The notes under the pieces: generated by a model
Databases searched by the model: none
What the model was told of the DNA's origin: nothing
The model's input: only the letters and a program-made list of their open reading frames with translations
Part shown: positions 7,401 to 15,010 of the stretch, piece by piece
Numbering within the stretch: the first letter of the stretch is position 1
Layout of the letters: every line of letters starts with the position of its first letter
Translations under genes and position numbers: made by a program
Assembly: GCA_964017145.1 (NCBI GenBank)
Contig: CAXHKQ010000158.1
Span: 1-15,794 of the forward strand
Reading direction: 5' to 3'
DNA length: 15,794 bases
From: Agrocybe praecox
Taxonomy: Eukaryota > Basidiomycota > Agaricomycetes > Agaricales > Agrocybaceae

Positions 7401-8784
7401 CGTTTCGAACAGCCGTTCGGTTCTCGCGAAGCTGGGAGTCGTATCGGATGATGGCGTCGGAGCAGTCGACTTGCAGCTCGACTCCAAATCGGAGAAAATC
7501 CTTGGATTACGCTGGTGCACGGAAACGGATGAGTTCATTTTCGCAACACGCTTCAACGGCGTCGACGATGACGTTTTGCGCGGCGTGCGTCCTCCAACGA
7601 AGCGTGAAATTCTCTCGGCGACGATGAGCGTATTCGATCCATTTGGTTTCTTGGCTGACGTGATGCTGCACACGAAAATGATGGTACAGGAGCTTTGGAA
7701 AATAGGCGTCGGATGGGACGCCACGATTCCGGAGCCTATCACCGAGAAGTGGAAAGCTTGGTGCCGCATGTTCGAGCGCATCAAACTGTTCAGTCTTCCA
7801 AGATGCTATTCGCCGCACCTATTGTGCGCGGCCGATGTGCAACTGCACCTGTTTGCCGATGCGAGCGAAGACGCTTTTGCTGCAGTCGCCTACTGGCGAA
7901 TTCGTTTTGGAAATGAGTGCACGCTTGCATTTATTGCCGGAAAAACGAAATGCGCGCCGCTGAAGATGCTGTCGGTGCCTAGGCTGGAGCTGCAGGCGGC
8001 CGTGCTGGCAACGCGTCTACATACTATGATCATCGAGAACCACAACATAAACGTTTCCCGGACGATCCTGTGGACGGACTCGCGCACCGTGACGCAGTGG
8101 CTGCGATCGACTGAGAGGCGTTTCAAACCGTTCGTGGCGCACCGCGTGTGCGAAATCTTGGATAGCACGCGTGCATCGTGGTGGCGGTGGATACCAACCA
8201 AGGAGAACGTTGCGGATGACGCGACACGCTGCAACGGACCGCCGGCCTTCGATCCAAATAGCAGGTGGCTACGGGGTCCGGCGTTTCTGCGACGCGAGGA
8301 GACCAACTGGCCAACCGAACCTGCGGCCGACAAGATCGTCACCGACGAGGCGATTGAGGAGGAGATCAAGCCACGCTTTATCGGCGTCGTGGCGACACAA
8401 AATTTATTTGACTTAGATAGATTTTCGTCATTCTCCAAACTAGTGCGAGCAGTCGGATGGATGCTGCGATTTGTGCGAAATGCGGGAGCGAAGAGGGATG
8501 GCGCAGAGCGAGTGCACGGCGAGCTGGCGGCGGGCGAATTGGGGGCGGCGACAATGCATCTGTGTCGTATGGCCCAACGCGACGGATTTCCGGCCGAATA
8601 TGCTGCGTTATTGGACAATCGCCGCGTCGAAAGGTGCAGCCCAATCAGCAAGCTCATGCCGTATATGGACGCAACGACGAAGATGATGCGCGTCTATGGA
8701 AGAACCGACGCCGTCGACCTGTACTACTACCGCATAAACATAGACTCTCGGAGCTTATTGTTTCTGCACACCACTCCCGAATGA
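4444..8784 (+). CDS. BEL/Pao Gag-Pol polyprotein: Gag, protease, reverse transcriptase, RNase H
   Basis: This 1446-residue open frame is the structural and enzymatic polyprotein of the element. Seen in order: a basic, coiled-coil-like N-terminus (residues ~75-120), an S/T/A-rich linker, a DUF1759-type Gag domain from residue 189 (FELPKFSGDDVEEW), and two CX2CX4HX4C zinc knuckles with first cysteines at 394 and 427. The aspartic protease follows (LLDEGSS, Asp 538). Reverse transcriptase has its first catalytic Asp at 875 (CADVAEMF) and YVDD at 951. The Pao-type RNase H has Asp 1139, Glu 1182, Asp 1212 and ADD at about 1258. The first ATG is at 4444; a second at 4486 gives MSRRQSKR, and neither has a strong context. 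After about 8715 the frame stops matching the family and ends at 8784, because integrase continues in another frame. Base composition is GC-rich, unlike the surrounding intron. Confidence 0.93.
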   Translation: MHVVVLYIRLFDCCMSRRQSKRLLQRNICENSPLPLPQIHEELNGAMDNELNVTMRGGDDSAGAAAGEPDTQGLVAHMNVMFGHIERQFAEMHRDSKARTKAQLEIVAELRSISQRVAAIENPPPAAAVTSAPPVQAQSALPLANRTERNSTASTATNASTASRRSSVSSASTSSQPAPVVVNPLAQKPFELPKFSGDDVEEWPMFISSYRQSTAAFAYTDLQNMFRLQKALHGAARTAVKSLIMDPTTVEEALENLELQFGRPDLLLEDQKTKLRNYPKVNEYKFEEIISYSAHVLNLVALLNTEANRHTLSETSLMKELTSKLPHSRKWKWMEYTETIDERPTAVHFSRWLKALALRVSRNHMLSDAQPSQRGGQGRDRDVKRIMHVDADLCRLCERQHTLKACQQFRQLVPEERWKCARRFGACYGCLRTGHTLSHCSKLANKSREDVRPYHPMLSDRNEHQEPITSPQQQNETDDSEAANAEVEPYRNPFNKTVSAAASTFLCDTAMELPLLFRVVPVTLHGPERSASTYALLDEGSSTTLIDDEMATTLGLDGPERTMDFMWIGSHKTTTPTRTVELGISGTQNGGKRYDLKDVCTVPQLNLPTQSATIYADDKRHTHLRGLPIAQYRSASPKILIGLDNCHLGAAIKTVTGAPNGPIAAKTRLGWVVYGRQGASARTQALHFCNVDEQYAALDTIVREYYTTESFGVQAPTRTMESDDDARARAMLQSTTVRIGAHFQTGLLWRSDDIRLPPSYAMALQRYETVARKMRRDEEYAQLYAKQIEDYVAKGYARRLSADEVAVNDSRTWYLPHFGVQSIHKPGKLRIVFDAAATVDGQSLNSALLKGPDLNQPLVGILLQFRMRCVGVCADVAEMFHQVVMQPGDRRAQRFLWRDDGGLPPHVYEMNVMTFGATCSPTSAQFVKNMNASEHELEFPDAADAVRKLHYVDDFVASFATEDEAARITSEVVEIHRRGGFVLRGFVSNSRSVLAKLGVVSDDGVGAVDLQLDSKSEKILGLRWCTETDEFIFATRFNGVDDDVLRGVRPPTKREILSATMSVFDPFGFLADVMLHTKMMVQELWKIGVGWDATIPEPITEKWKAWCRMFERIKLFSLPRCYSPHLLCAADVQLHLFADASEDAFAAVAYWRIRFGNECTLAFIAGKTKCAPLKMLSVPRLELQAAVLATRLHTMIIENHNINVSRTILWTDSRTVTQWLRSTERRFKPFVAHRVCEILDSTRASWWRWIPTKENVADDATRCNGPPAFDPNSRWLRGPAFLRREETNWPTEPAADKIVTDEAIEEEIKPRFIGVVATQNLFDLDRFSSFSKLVRAVGWMLRFVRNAGAKRDGAERVHGELAAGELGAATMHLCRMAQRDGFPAEYAALLDNRRVERCSPISKLMPYMDATTKMMRVYGRTDAVDLYYYRINIDSRSLLFLHTTPE

Positions 8785-9857
8785 GTCATCAGTACGAGGG
8801 CGGGACGATATGCAGCGTGCGGCAGCAGTATTGGATCCCCAATCTGCGGGCGCTGGTGCGGCGTGTTCGCCGAAACTGCCAGGCGTGCAAAATCCGGGCT
8901 GCCCAACCGCAGCCGACCATCGCAGGACAGCTGCCGGCAGACCGCCTGACGCCATATGTGCCGGCGTTCTCATACACTGGGCTTGATTATTTCGGCCCAG
9001 TTCTGGTGACGGTTGGACGACGTACGGAGAAGAGGTGGATCGCGCTCTTCACGTGCCTGACCGTGAGAGCAATTCACATGGAGATAGCGGCCGACCTGTC
9101 GACGGATGCGTGCATCGTGTGCATCCGCAATTTTTGCAACACGCGCGGTGTACCTGTGCGCATCAGAAGCGACCGTGGTACCAATTTTATTGGTGCCAAC
9201 AACGAGATGCGGAAGGTGAAGGACCTGTTCGACAACGACGAAATGCTGCGAGAGCTGGGCACACGGAACATCGAATGGGTATTCAACTGTCCGGCGAATC
9301 CGGAGGCAGGCGGGGCCTGGGAGAGGCTCGTTCAGAGCGCAAAAAGGGTGCTGCAAATCACGCTGAAGGAGATCGCCCCAAAGGTGGAGACGCTGCGCAG
9401 CTTGATTATTGAGGCCGCCAACATCATCAATTCGCGCCCGCTCACAGATATACCCGTGAGTACGACGGAGCTGGCACCGCTGACGCCAAATCATTTCTTG
9501 CTCGGCCGCGTGAACGCAACGACGACGACGGGCGAATTCGAGCCGAGCGAGCTATGCCAGCGGAAGCAATTCAACATACTGACGCAGCTGAAGAATCAGT
9601 TCTGGGCGCGCTGGGTGGCGGACTACTTGCCGGAGCTGACGAGGCGCTCGAAACACTACGCGGATGTGGCGCCGCTGGAGGAAGGAGATCTGGTGCTCAT
9701 CTGCGATTCGGGCCAATCGCGCGGACAGTGGCTGCGTGGGCGAGTGGTGCGTGCGATAAAGGGGAGAGACGGTCGTGTGCGGATTGCTGACGTTCGCACG
9801 AGCTCGGGTGTGCTGAAACGGCCGATATCAAAGCTCGCAGTATTGAATGTATGTTGA
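8718..9857 (+). CDS. BEL/Pao integrase and C-terminal DUF5641 region (pol 3' part, separate frame)
   Basis: Integrase inserts the cDNA into the genome. Its zinc-binding region is visible (LIVSAHHSRMSH followed by CQACK), then the DDE catalytic core: Asp codon at 8985 in GLDYFGP, Asp at 9171 in SDRGTNF and Glu at 9321 in GGAWERL. A DUF5641-like C-terminus follows from about 9600 (FWARWVADYLPEL, then WLRGRVVRAI). The frame is open from 8457, but family similarity begins only near 8718 (PVLLPHKHRLSEL), where it takes over from the upstream pol frame. This is a shift equivalent to one missing base. BEL/Pao pol is normally one frame, so this is read as a broken gag-pol and not as a separate gene. 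No slippery heptamer was seen at the junction. The stop is at 9855-9857, 109 bp before the 3' LTR. Confidence 0.9.
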   Translation, partial: PVLLPHKHRLSELIVSAHHSRMSHQYEGGTICSVRQQYWIPNLRALVRRVRRNCQACKIRAAQPQPTIAGQLPADRLTPYVPAFSYTGLDYFGPVLVTVGRRTEKRWIALFTCLTVRAIHMEIAADLSTDACIVCIRNFCNTRGVPVRIRSDRGTNFIGANNEMRKVKDLFDNDEMLRELGTRNIEWVFNCPANPEAGGAWERLVQSAKRVLQITLKEIAPKVETLRSLIIEAANIINSRPLTDIPVSTTELAPLTPNHFLLGRVNATTTTGEFEPSELCQRKQFNILTQLKNQFWARWVADYLPELTRRSKHYADVAPLEEGDLVLICDSGQSRGQWLRGRVVRAIKGRDGRVRIADVRTSSGVLKRPISKLAVLNVC

Positions 9858-9966
9858 AGAAATTGGTGAGCATAGCGTATAGTCCAGAAGCATAGGTTGC
9901 GCGGTGTGAGTGTGCGCGAGCATAGATTTGAGGTGAATCTGCTATGCGGATTCACGGGGTCCGGGA
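9858..9966 (+). other. 3' untranslated stretch of the BEL/Pao element
   Basis: This 109-bp stretch lies between the integrase stop and the 3' LTR. It repeats the motif gcatag three times (near 9869, 9889 and 9920) and contains a 7-bp hairpin (gtgaatc 9933-9939 with gattcac 9949-9955) next to the weak purine tract. No further coding region is present. Confidence 0.6.
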
Positions 9967-10169
9967 TGTCGCGGTGTAAATGCCACCGCTGTATTCAAGA
10001 TCCACATCACACACACACACATCAACACACCAGGCTGAGTGCATCTCGCTCATCATCATTAGATCGTAGAGAGGACAAAACCAGCTGATGATTGTGATCA
10101 AACAAATATGTATGAATGTGTAGGTGAGCTTATTAGTTTCGGATTGCCGTTTCGAGTTGTCCGGACCAA

Positions 10170-10177
10170 TATAAAAG
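10170..10177 (+). promoter_or_regulatory. TATA box of the 3' LTR
   Basis: This is the identical TATAAAAG in the second LTR. If active, it would drive transcription rightward into the host intron, antisense to the 5-phosphatase gene. Confidence 0.65.
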
Positions 10178-10310
10178 GCCGACAGTTGTTAGAACGAGCA
10201 GAATAAGTGGTTGCTAGCGACGGAGGTGGACAACGCTGTAAGTTCCCTCCGCCGAAATTTATTACTGTATTTTTTCTTACACACTATTGTCTCCCATATT
10301 TTAATAGATC

Positions 10311-10316
10311 AATAAA
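10311..10316 (+). terminator. AATAAA poly(A) signal in the 3' LTR
   Basis: This is the same signal in the 3' LTR and the expected poly(A) signal for the genomic RNA. It is followed by a T-rich stretch (gaaacgttttgttgc) that could serve as the downstream element. Confidence 0.7.
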
Positions 10317-10395
10317 CGTATTCGATTGGTGAAACGTTTTGTTGCTCGACGCGCCCCTCCGGGCAACCACCTACTTGGGCGATTGCGCCAGAACA

Positions 10396-10400
10396 TAGCG
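10396..10400. repeat. Target site duplication, right copy (tagcg)
   Basis: This matches 3927-3931. Sequence at 10401 onward (tgttatccgc) therefore continued directly from 3931 before the insertion. Confidence 0.9.
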
Positions 10401-11773
10401 TGTTATCCGCACATACGATTTTGATCGGACTTTGCGTTTTGCATTCACAATTGAATTATCTAGTCTCCTACGTAGCCGATTTTGGATACCTTGAAAAATC
10501 TGTGCTCGGTGCACGTTTTTGTACAGATTTTTAGGCTAAAAAAGCACTTTTTTGATTCAACACGCCGTCATAATTTGAGTTTTTGGTTTTTCCAAAAAAT
10601 CCTACGTAGGAGACTAGATTTAGCAATTGACAATAACATAACGCAACGTTTTATTGAACTGGCGAGGGTCTTTTTCATCGACCGGCGGCGACCCGTGAGA
10701 CCTACGGTTGTCAGTTCGCGTTTCGATGATGATCAGTGACGTTGTTAAAAGTGGGGTTTCAACGTGTGAATCACTTCAAACCAATGAATTCAGTGTATTT
10801 TGCATACTGCGTCACTGGAAATACGCCGCAGCCAAATGTCGCAGCGAAATGACGCAGCCAAATCGTCTCGAAATGTTGCCTAAAATTATGCATTTCACTT
10901 TTTATTCAAATCTTTTCACCACATTCAACGTATTCGGTTGACAGCAACGTCTAACACCCACAAAACACCCACTTTTGTGTGCTGTGAGTGCGACAAGCAC
11001 AGCATCATAGCATTCTGTCTCTATTTTGTCTTTGTCTTCACTTATATTTCAGGATTTTAATTGCTACTATATAGAGCGATCTCGACGCTCGATGTGAATC
11101 GTCGCGATATATTTCGATTCAAGTTCGCGTCCCGCCTTGGTCCCGTTCATCTCGCCGTTCATTCACACAACCACAGCCACAGCACAATCAAGTGAATCTG
11201 AATAATATTTGCTCCTGTGTACACGTACACGACAGCTCTGTCGCGGAATGTAGTTATGCGTTGGGCAAAAAGGCCACCGGTGGCCACGGCGGATCGCGGA
11301 TTCGGACTATGAATACTGGCGACGTGATTTGTGATTTGTAATGCGGAAATGTAAACAAATCTCGTATACATAACGTATATGTATCGTTTGACACACCCAC
11401 ACATGCGCATTATTAGAGGGTATGACTACGCTTTCGTTTGCTTTTGTTGCCGGTCAAAAGGGGAAATCAGATTAGGAATTGTCTATTACAGCGTAAATTG
11501 AATACGTAAAATTCATCGAATACATCTACAAGGTACTCTGTGTATCTATAAATCATTTTCGCTCGAATCCAATGAAATTAGTTCTCCAATTATCGAGGTA
11601 CACACTGATTGGTACACACCGCATTTTTTTCCACTTCACTGACTAGTGTGTCGCACTTTATGGTGCGTTTGTTTGCAGTTTTACTTCTAGTATTTCATCA
11701 TATACGTACCAACAATATAAACATTAACATGTCAAAATGACAATTTGAATCGTTGAAAGTCGGAGAAATGTTA
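10401..11773. other. Intronic stretch right of the retrotransposon, no gene
   Basis: The first ~220 bases continue the pre-insertion sequence and include the 160-nt fold-back. Beyond that are small motif repeats (cgcagccaaat at about 10829 and 10853), a 14-bp perfect palindrome ggccaccggtggcc (11272-11285) and moderately GC-rich sequence at 11060-11300. No frame with recognisable similarity was found. Confidence 0.55.
10459..10618. repeat. 160-nt fold-back with perfect 17-bp arms
   Basis: Arm 10459-10475 (tctagtctcctacgtag) is the exact reverse complement of 10602-10618. Outside the arms a caattg is mirrored on each side after six unmatched bases. Inside, gattttgga (10478-10486) can pair with tccaaaaaatc (10591-10601) with a small bulge, and aaaaatctgt/acagattttt (from about 10494 and 10523) form a perfect 10-bp inner hairpin. 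The structure is nested. It could be a MITE core or a hairpin RNA; no target duplication was identified. Confidence 0.75.
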
Positions 11774-11943
11774 TGCGCTGGCCACACCGGCGGATTGTGC
11801 AATTTTTTGACGTTCAATATCAGCAAACTCCACATCCTACAGTGTGGCACCCTTGCAATATATCATGTTTTGGTCGGTGTTGTTGTTGTCTACAGAGTTT
11901 GTGCAAATATCAGTTTGCACAATCCGCCGGTGTGGCCAGCGCA
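11774..11943. mobile_element. 170-bp MITE with perfect 29-bp terminal inverted repeats
   Basis: The left arm 11774-11802 begins TGCGCTGGCCACACCGGC, and the right arm 11915-11943 is its exact reverse complement. Both sides are flanked by tta (11771-11773 and 11944-11946), a 3-bp duplication that suits PIF/Harbinger-type transposition. The interior is non-coding and includes a short hairpin (ccaca/tgtgg near 11830-11850). The perfect arms suggest a recent insertion or selection on the ends. The superfamily is inferred from duplication length only. Confidence 0.8.
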
Positions 11944-12706
11944 TTATTCCAGTGGAATAGATGTTGCACAATCCACATATTCATAAGCACAATCCACAAT
12001 CAATACACTACTGTCATTGGATTGTTTCATTCCTCTTGAATAAAATGCCAACCATATCCTTCGTTTCATTTAATAATTTTCCAATACGACGTTAGTGGTT
12101 TCTACAATATTCATGTTGAATACTTCGCATCTGATTTGGTAATATTGATTCGAATGTCAGATGTCTGATATTACTAGTGGTGTTTTCCCTGAGAATCTAG
12201 ACTATATCTTCATCTTTGTGACAATGAAAAATAAAGGTTAATTTGTACTCAATCCTTCTATTAGGGGTTTGAAGATGTTAGGATAAAATGCAAGTTTGAC
12301 ATTATGTTAACATATATTTGTTTTTGTCTATAATAATATCAACATTCTTATAGTTTATCAATGAAAGGCGTTTTCGAGGACATAACCCTAATAAAACATG
12401 TTAATAATGCTATTAAACGCCACATCCGTGTGATCAATTTAGTCGAAATTCGAAGATAAAAATCTCTAAATTCAATGTCCTTATATCTCAAAACAGCCTT
12501 TACAATTATGCTGACCAATTGGGTCACCCTGTATTTAGCAGTGCTCGAAATGATTGCAATAATATTCAAAAAATACTTGGTTCGTTCAAGCTGCCCTGTC
12601 TCTAGATATTCAATCCTCAACATTGTTTTCCATGGTAAAAATGTGAATGAATGTGTAGGGCATAAAAAACTCAATATGAACTATGTCGAAAGTTACCACA
12701 ACTTAA

Positions 12707-13160
12707 CACGTAACGGACGGCTAAACGACGCATTGAATTGAAAAACTGTTTTCTTTTTTAGAATATTTTATTTGAATTCTTCAATAAATCGCATTACGAA
12801 ATTCAAATGTTTTATCGACGATTAAACATTTGAATTTCGTAATTTCGTAGAACCAGTGTTTTTATAAAAAGTGAATGTTTAGCGAGAAATAACTCATGAA
12901 TGCGAAACAATTTTGAATATGCCATTAAGACTATTGGGACACTTATAACGCATTTGAGAGTATAATTACCACAAATTTAACACTTATTGTGGCTGTTATG
13001 ACATTAAACCGTGTTTCATTGTTTTAGGCCACAGCTATTGAGAAAATTCAATTTTTCGCACATTTTTGCAAAGTCCTAGCTCCCAAAATAAATATTCTTT
13101 CACATTGCACTGCTTAGAAATACAATAAAACAGGAAAAAATGAGGCTGGGGCATTACGTG
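12707..13160. mobile_element. 454-bp TTAA-flanked piggyBac-like non-autonomous element (candidate)
   Basis: TTAA at 12703-12706 and at 13161-13164 flank a segment whose ends are inverted: CACGTAA on the left and TTACGTG on the right. With the TTAA and two or three flanking bases the inverted match is 14 bp (12700-12713 against 13154-13167). TTAA duplication is the mark of piggyBac transposition. Beyond the first seven bases the arms diverge (cggacgg against tgccccagcc). The interior is AT-rich, non-coding, and holds a strong palindrome. The short arm leaves room for coincidence. Confidence 0.5.
12793..12843. repeat. 51-nt near-perfect palindrome
   Basis: Left arm 12793-12812 (attacgaaattcaaatgttt) pairs perfectly with right arm 12824-12843. 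The 11-nt interval (tatcgacgatt) can form three further pairs. It lies inside the TTAA-flanked element. As RNA it would form a hairpin shorter than a usual animal miRNA precursor. Confidence 0.9.
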
Positions 13161-13523
13161 TTAAGTTCATTTGTTGACAGTTTAATTACAATATGAATAT
13201 TCTTACTCTGGAATCGTCGGAAGTTGTTGAAAAAGAAAATTCGGAATTACAATCCAATAATTTCGAATATATTTCTAAGAATAAAATAACCGACATTAGC
13301 ACCCGGTTATTTTGTCATAATTTTATAACAACAAAATACCAATAACTATTATTTGAACGCAATTTGATTTGCAGTTATTTGCAGATAATGTTTCAATGCT
13401 TACTGCTTACGTTCGTCAAAATCTATGAATTAAATGGACCGTATTTCGTATACTTTTGTATCGTATCGTGATTTCACTACAAATAATGATTAATGCATCT
13501 AGAAAAATTCGAATAACACTCAC

Positions 13524-13865
13524 TCGTGCTCATCAATGGCCACCCGCTGGATATCATGCACAAATTGCATCCGCCGCACAATCTCCGCATAGTCCTTGTT
13601 CCGCTGCAGCAGCTCGCCCGTATGCGCCGCCAGATGCGAGTTCACGAAGCACAACCTCGCCTCGTTCAGCACGAAACTGACGCCCACGGCGCCCTTATTG
13701 CCCATCACGTTCAGCATGCCGGTGCCCACCGTTTGGGTGTTCACCTTTACGATGAACTTGCGGAGTTCGCGACGCACGGCGACCACCAGCATCATGCCGA
13801 CCAGACGCACGGCCACGAGTTCCTCGTAGACGGCAGCCGGATGGAGGCCGGCCATCACTTTGTTG
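13524..13865 (-). CDS. OCRL/INPP5B-type inositol polyphosphate 5-phosphatase, middle catalytic exon
   Basis: This internal exon of 342 bp (113 codons plus split codons at both ends) carries the middle of the 5-phosphatase fold. Visible family blocks, in order, are VRLVGMMLVV, TVGTGMLNVMGNKGAVGVSF and the active-site segment FVNSHLAAH, followed by RNKDYAEIVRRMQF. In this family the GNKG and NSHLAAH blocks line the active site. The acceptor is CACAG at 13870-13866 and the donor is GTGAGT at 13523-13518; both are strong. The exon supplies one base to complete the preceding codon and leaves two bases that join the first base of the exon ending at 387. That makes HD-HIFWIGDLNYR, as the family requires. 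There is no internal stop or frameshift. Conservation of both flanking blocks makes this the best-supported host exon in the window. Confidence 0.9.
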
Positions 13866-14489
13866 CTGTGTATGGGGGATGGAAGGACTTAATTTTTTGG
13901 GATTTTTCCAAAACGTTTACATTATTTCGACTATTTTTAATTTTTTAAATAGCCGATCTCGTCGTTGCTCTATGAGCATTTAGATAAACATCGAAATGAC
14001 TAAATAGTTAATTTGGCATTCGGGCATTTCGTTTCTTCCGTAACACGCATATGAAATTGTAAAAGCCTCAGACATGAGATATCTATACATGAACCTCAAC
14101 GCGTATTTTTCTATATGAAAAAGAACAATAACAATAATGTTTCAACAATTTGTAGGGACCTAATCAACTGTGAACAATTTTGATCCTAATGTTATGGATA
14201 TAGAAGTTATGCTCTTTGGATTGAATAAGTTTCACGTTGGTGGCAGATAATCAGATCCTCACTTCAAATTATCAAGGACTTTCTTCAACAAAAATATGTA
14301 CTTATGAAGAAAAAAAAACTTGTGTTTGTCTCACGTTCAGGCCAACATATTACACAGCCTCTGTTGATAGCCTCTGAAGATATCTTGGAAGCCCTTGTGG
14401 CCAAATAAATTGTTCATAATTGTGTTTAGGTCTCCAGTTTTCAAGCTCGATTCAAAATTATTCCCTTAAATTCACTTTGCTCAGAAAAA

Positions 14490-15010
14490 CGTTAATCGAT
14501 CCGAAATCAGTAAGGATTTGCTGAACCAGCGCAAATCCTTACTGACAAATTTCGAGTACAGGAAAAGTCAATAATTGCTCGAATCATTCCATTTTATTAC
14601 CTTCAGCCTAGGAATTTAAAGAATATATAGAGACTAATAGATTTTTCATTCGCGTTAATCGATCAGATCGATCATACTTGGTGTTTATCACTTCATTACT
14701 TAATTTCAGTCAAAATGTGACTACAGGGCCAGTAACAATTTTTTAAATCAATCAATTTCCATCATTCTTTTAATTAATTGTGATGATTTATATCGTGAGT
14801 AACATAATTTGTATTCACGTTAATCGCCTCGAAATCGACTTCTGGTTCAGCAAATCGCATCGTTACTGACCAGTTTTCAAATCATTCAATTTTAGCATTT
14901 TCCGTCAGTCAAGAAATTTTATGATGAATATCGTAATTATCGAATTATTTATCCACGTTATTCGATCCGAATTTGATTCATGGTTCATCTTCCTAATTGT
15001 TGTCTAAAAT
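14490..15010. repeat. Degenerate tandem array, period about 140-165 bp
   Basis: The start motif cgttaatcg or a close variant recurs at 14490, 14653, 14818 and 14956. Following motifs recur in similar positions: ggttcagcaaat or its reverse complement, ttactgac, aatcattcaattt-like runs and tgatgatttatatcgtga / tgatgaatatcgtaatta. Units are clearly diverged, so this is an old local duplication series or satellite remnant. Boundaries are approximate. Confidence 0.6.
14507..14545. repeat. Perfect 15-bp hairpin in the small intron
   Basis: Left arm 14507-14521 (tcagtaaggatttgc) and right arm 14531-14545 are exact reverse complements with a 9-nt loop. A further cgaaa/tttcg pair (14502-14506, 14550-14554) lies outside a small asymmetric gap. 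It sits in the first unit of a degenerate tandem array. Confidence 0.85.

Larger units (their letters stand above)
3932..10395 (+). mobile_element. BEL/Pao LTR retrotransposon, near full length (6464 bp)
   Basis: Two near-identical LTRs (431 and 429 bp, TGT...ACA) flank one long gag-pol coding region. The order is Gag, protease, reverse transcriptase, RNase H, integrase, and the domain sequences are typical of the BEL/Pao lineage (DUF1759 Gag, Pao-type RNase H region, DUF5641 C-terminus). The target site duplication is tagcg (3927-3931 and 10396-10400), the 5-bp size common in this lineage. The element lies antisense to the host gene, inside its large intron. The LTRs differ by one substitution (C at 4264, T at 10297) and by one CA unit (8 versus 7), so insertion was recent. 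One frame change in pol makes this copy defective if the sequence is right. There is no env-like reading frame between the integrase stop and the 3' LTR. Confidence 0.95.
9967..10395 (+). repeat. 3' LTR of the BEL/Pao element
   Basis: This 429-bp copy of the 5' LTR begins after the segment ending GGTCCGGGA and ends CCAGAACA. It differs from the 5' copy only by one fewer CA unit and a C-to-T change at 10297. The sequence just upstream is only weakly purine-rich (ggggtccggga, 9956-9966), so the polypurine tract is poor or interrupted. Confidence 0.95.
388..13523 (-). other. 13.1-kb intron of the 5-phosphatase gene
   Basis: The boundaries follow from the donor GTGAGT (13523-13518) and the acceptor CACAG ending at 388, and from exact phase agreement between the flanking exons. 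The intron is AT-rich except for the retroelement and a GC-rich island. It contains a full-length BEL/Pao element in the opposite orientation and at least two smaller inverted-repeat elements. At 13136 bp it is long for an insect intron, and about half of that length is the young retroelement. No host exon of the 5-phosphatase is expected inside it, because the two flanking exons join within a conserved block. Confidence 0.8.
11944..13523. other. Intronic stretch from the MITE to the middle exon, no gene
   Basis: Just right of the MITE, gcacaatcc occurs twice more (11966-11974 and 11987-11995), matching part of its terminal repeat. The stretch is otherwise AT-rich. It includes the TTAA-flanked candidate element at 12707-13160 and an acagggtgaccca motif on the minus strand near 12524-12537 that resembles common insect transposon ends. 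No coding region was recognised. Confidence 0.55.

Noticed and set aside
7890..8657. 255-residue minus-strand frame opposite RNase H and the connection region
   Set aside because: Antisense to strongly conserved pol codons; its openness is explained by GC-rich third positions.
8457..8717. Upstream part of the integrase frame as a true N-terminus
   Set aside because: The translation here is arginine-rich and unlike the family, while the other frame matches BEL/Pao pol over the same bases.
8700..8735. Programmed ribosomal frameshift in pol
   Set aside because: No slippery X-XXY-YYZ heptamer at the junction, and the position between RNase H and integrase is not where BEL/Pao elements shift.
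9858..9966. env-like gene after integrase
   Set aside because: Only 109 bp before the LTR and no open frame of useful length.
12524..12537. acagggtgaccca on the minus strand as a transposon end
   Set aside because: A frequent motif at insect transposon ends, but no second end or duplication was found.
13526..13948. 140-residue plus-strand frame over the middle phosphatase exon
   Set aside because: Antisense of a well-supported conserved exon with matching splice sites.
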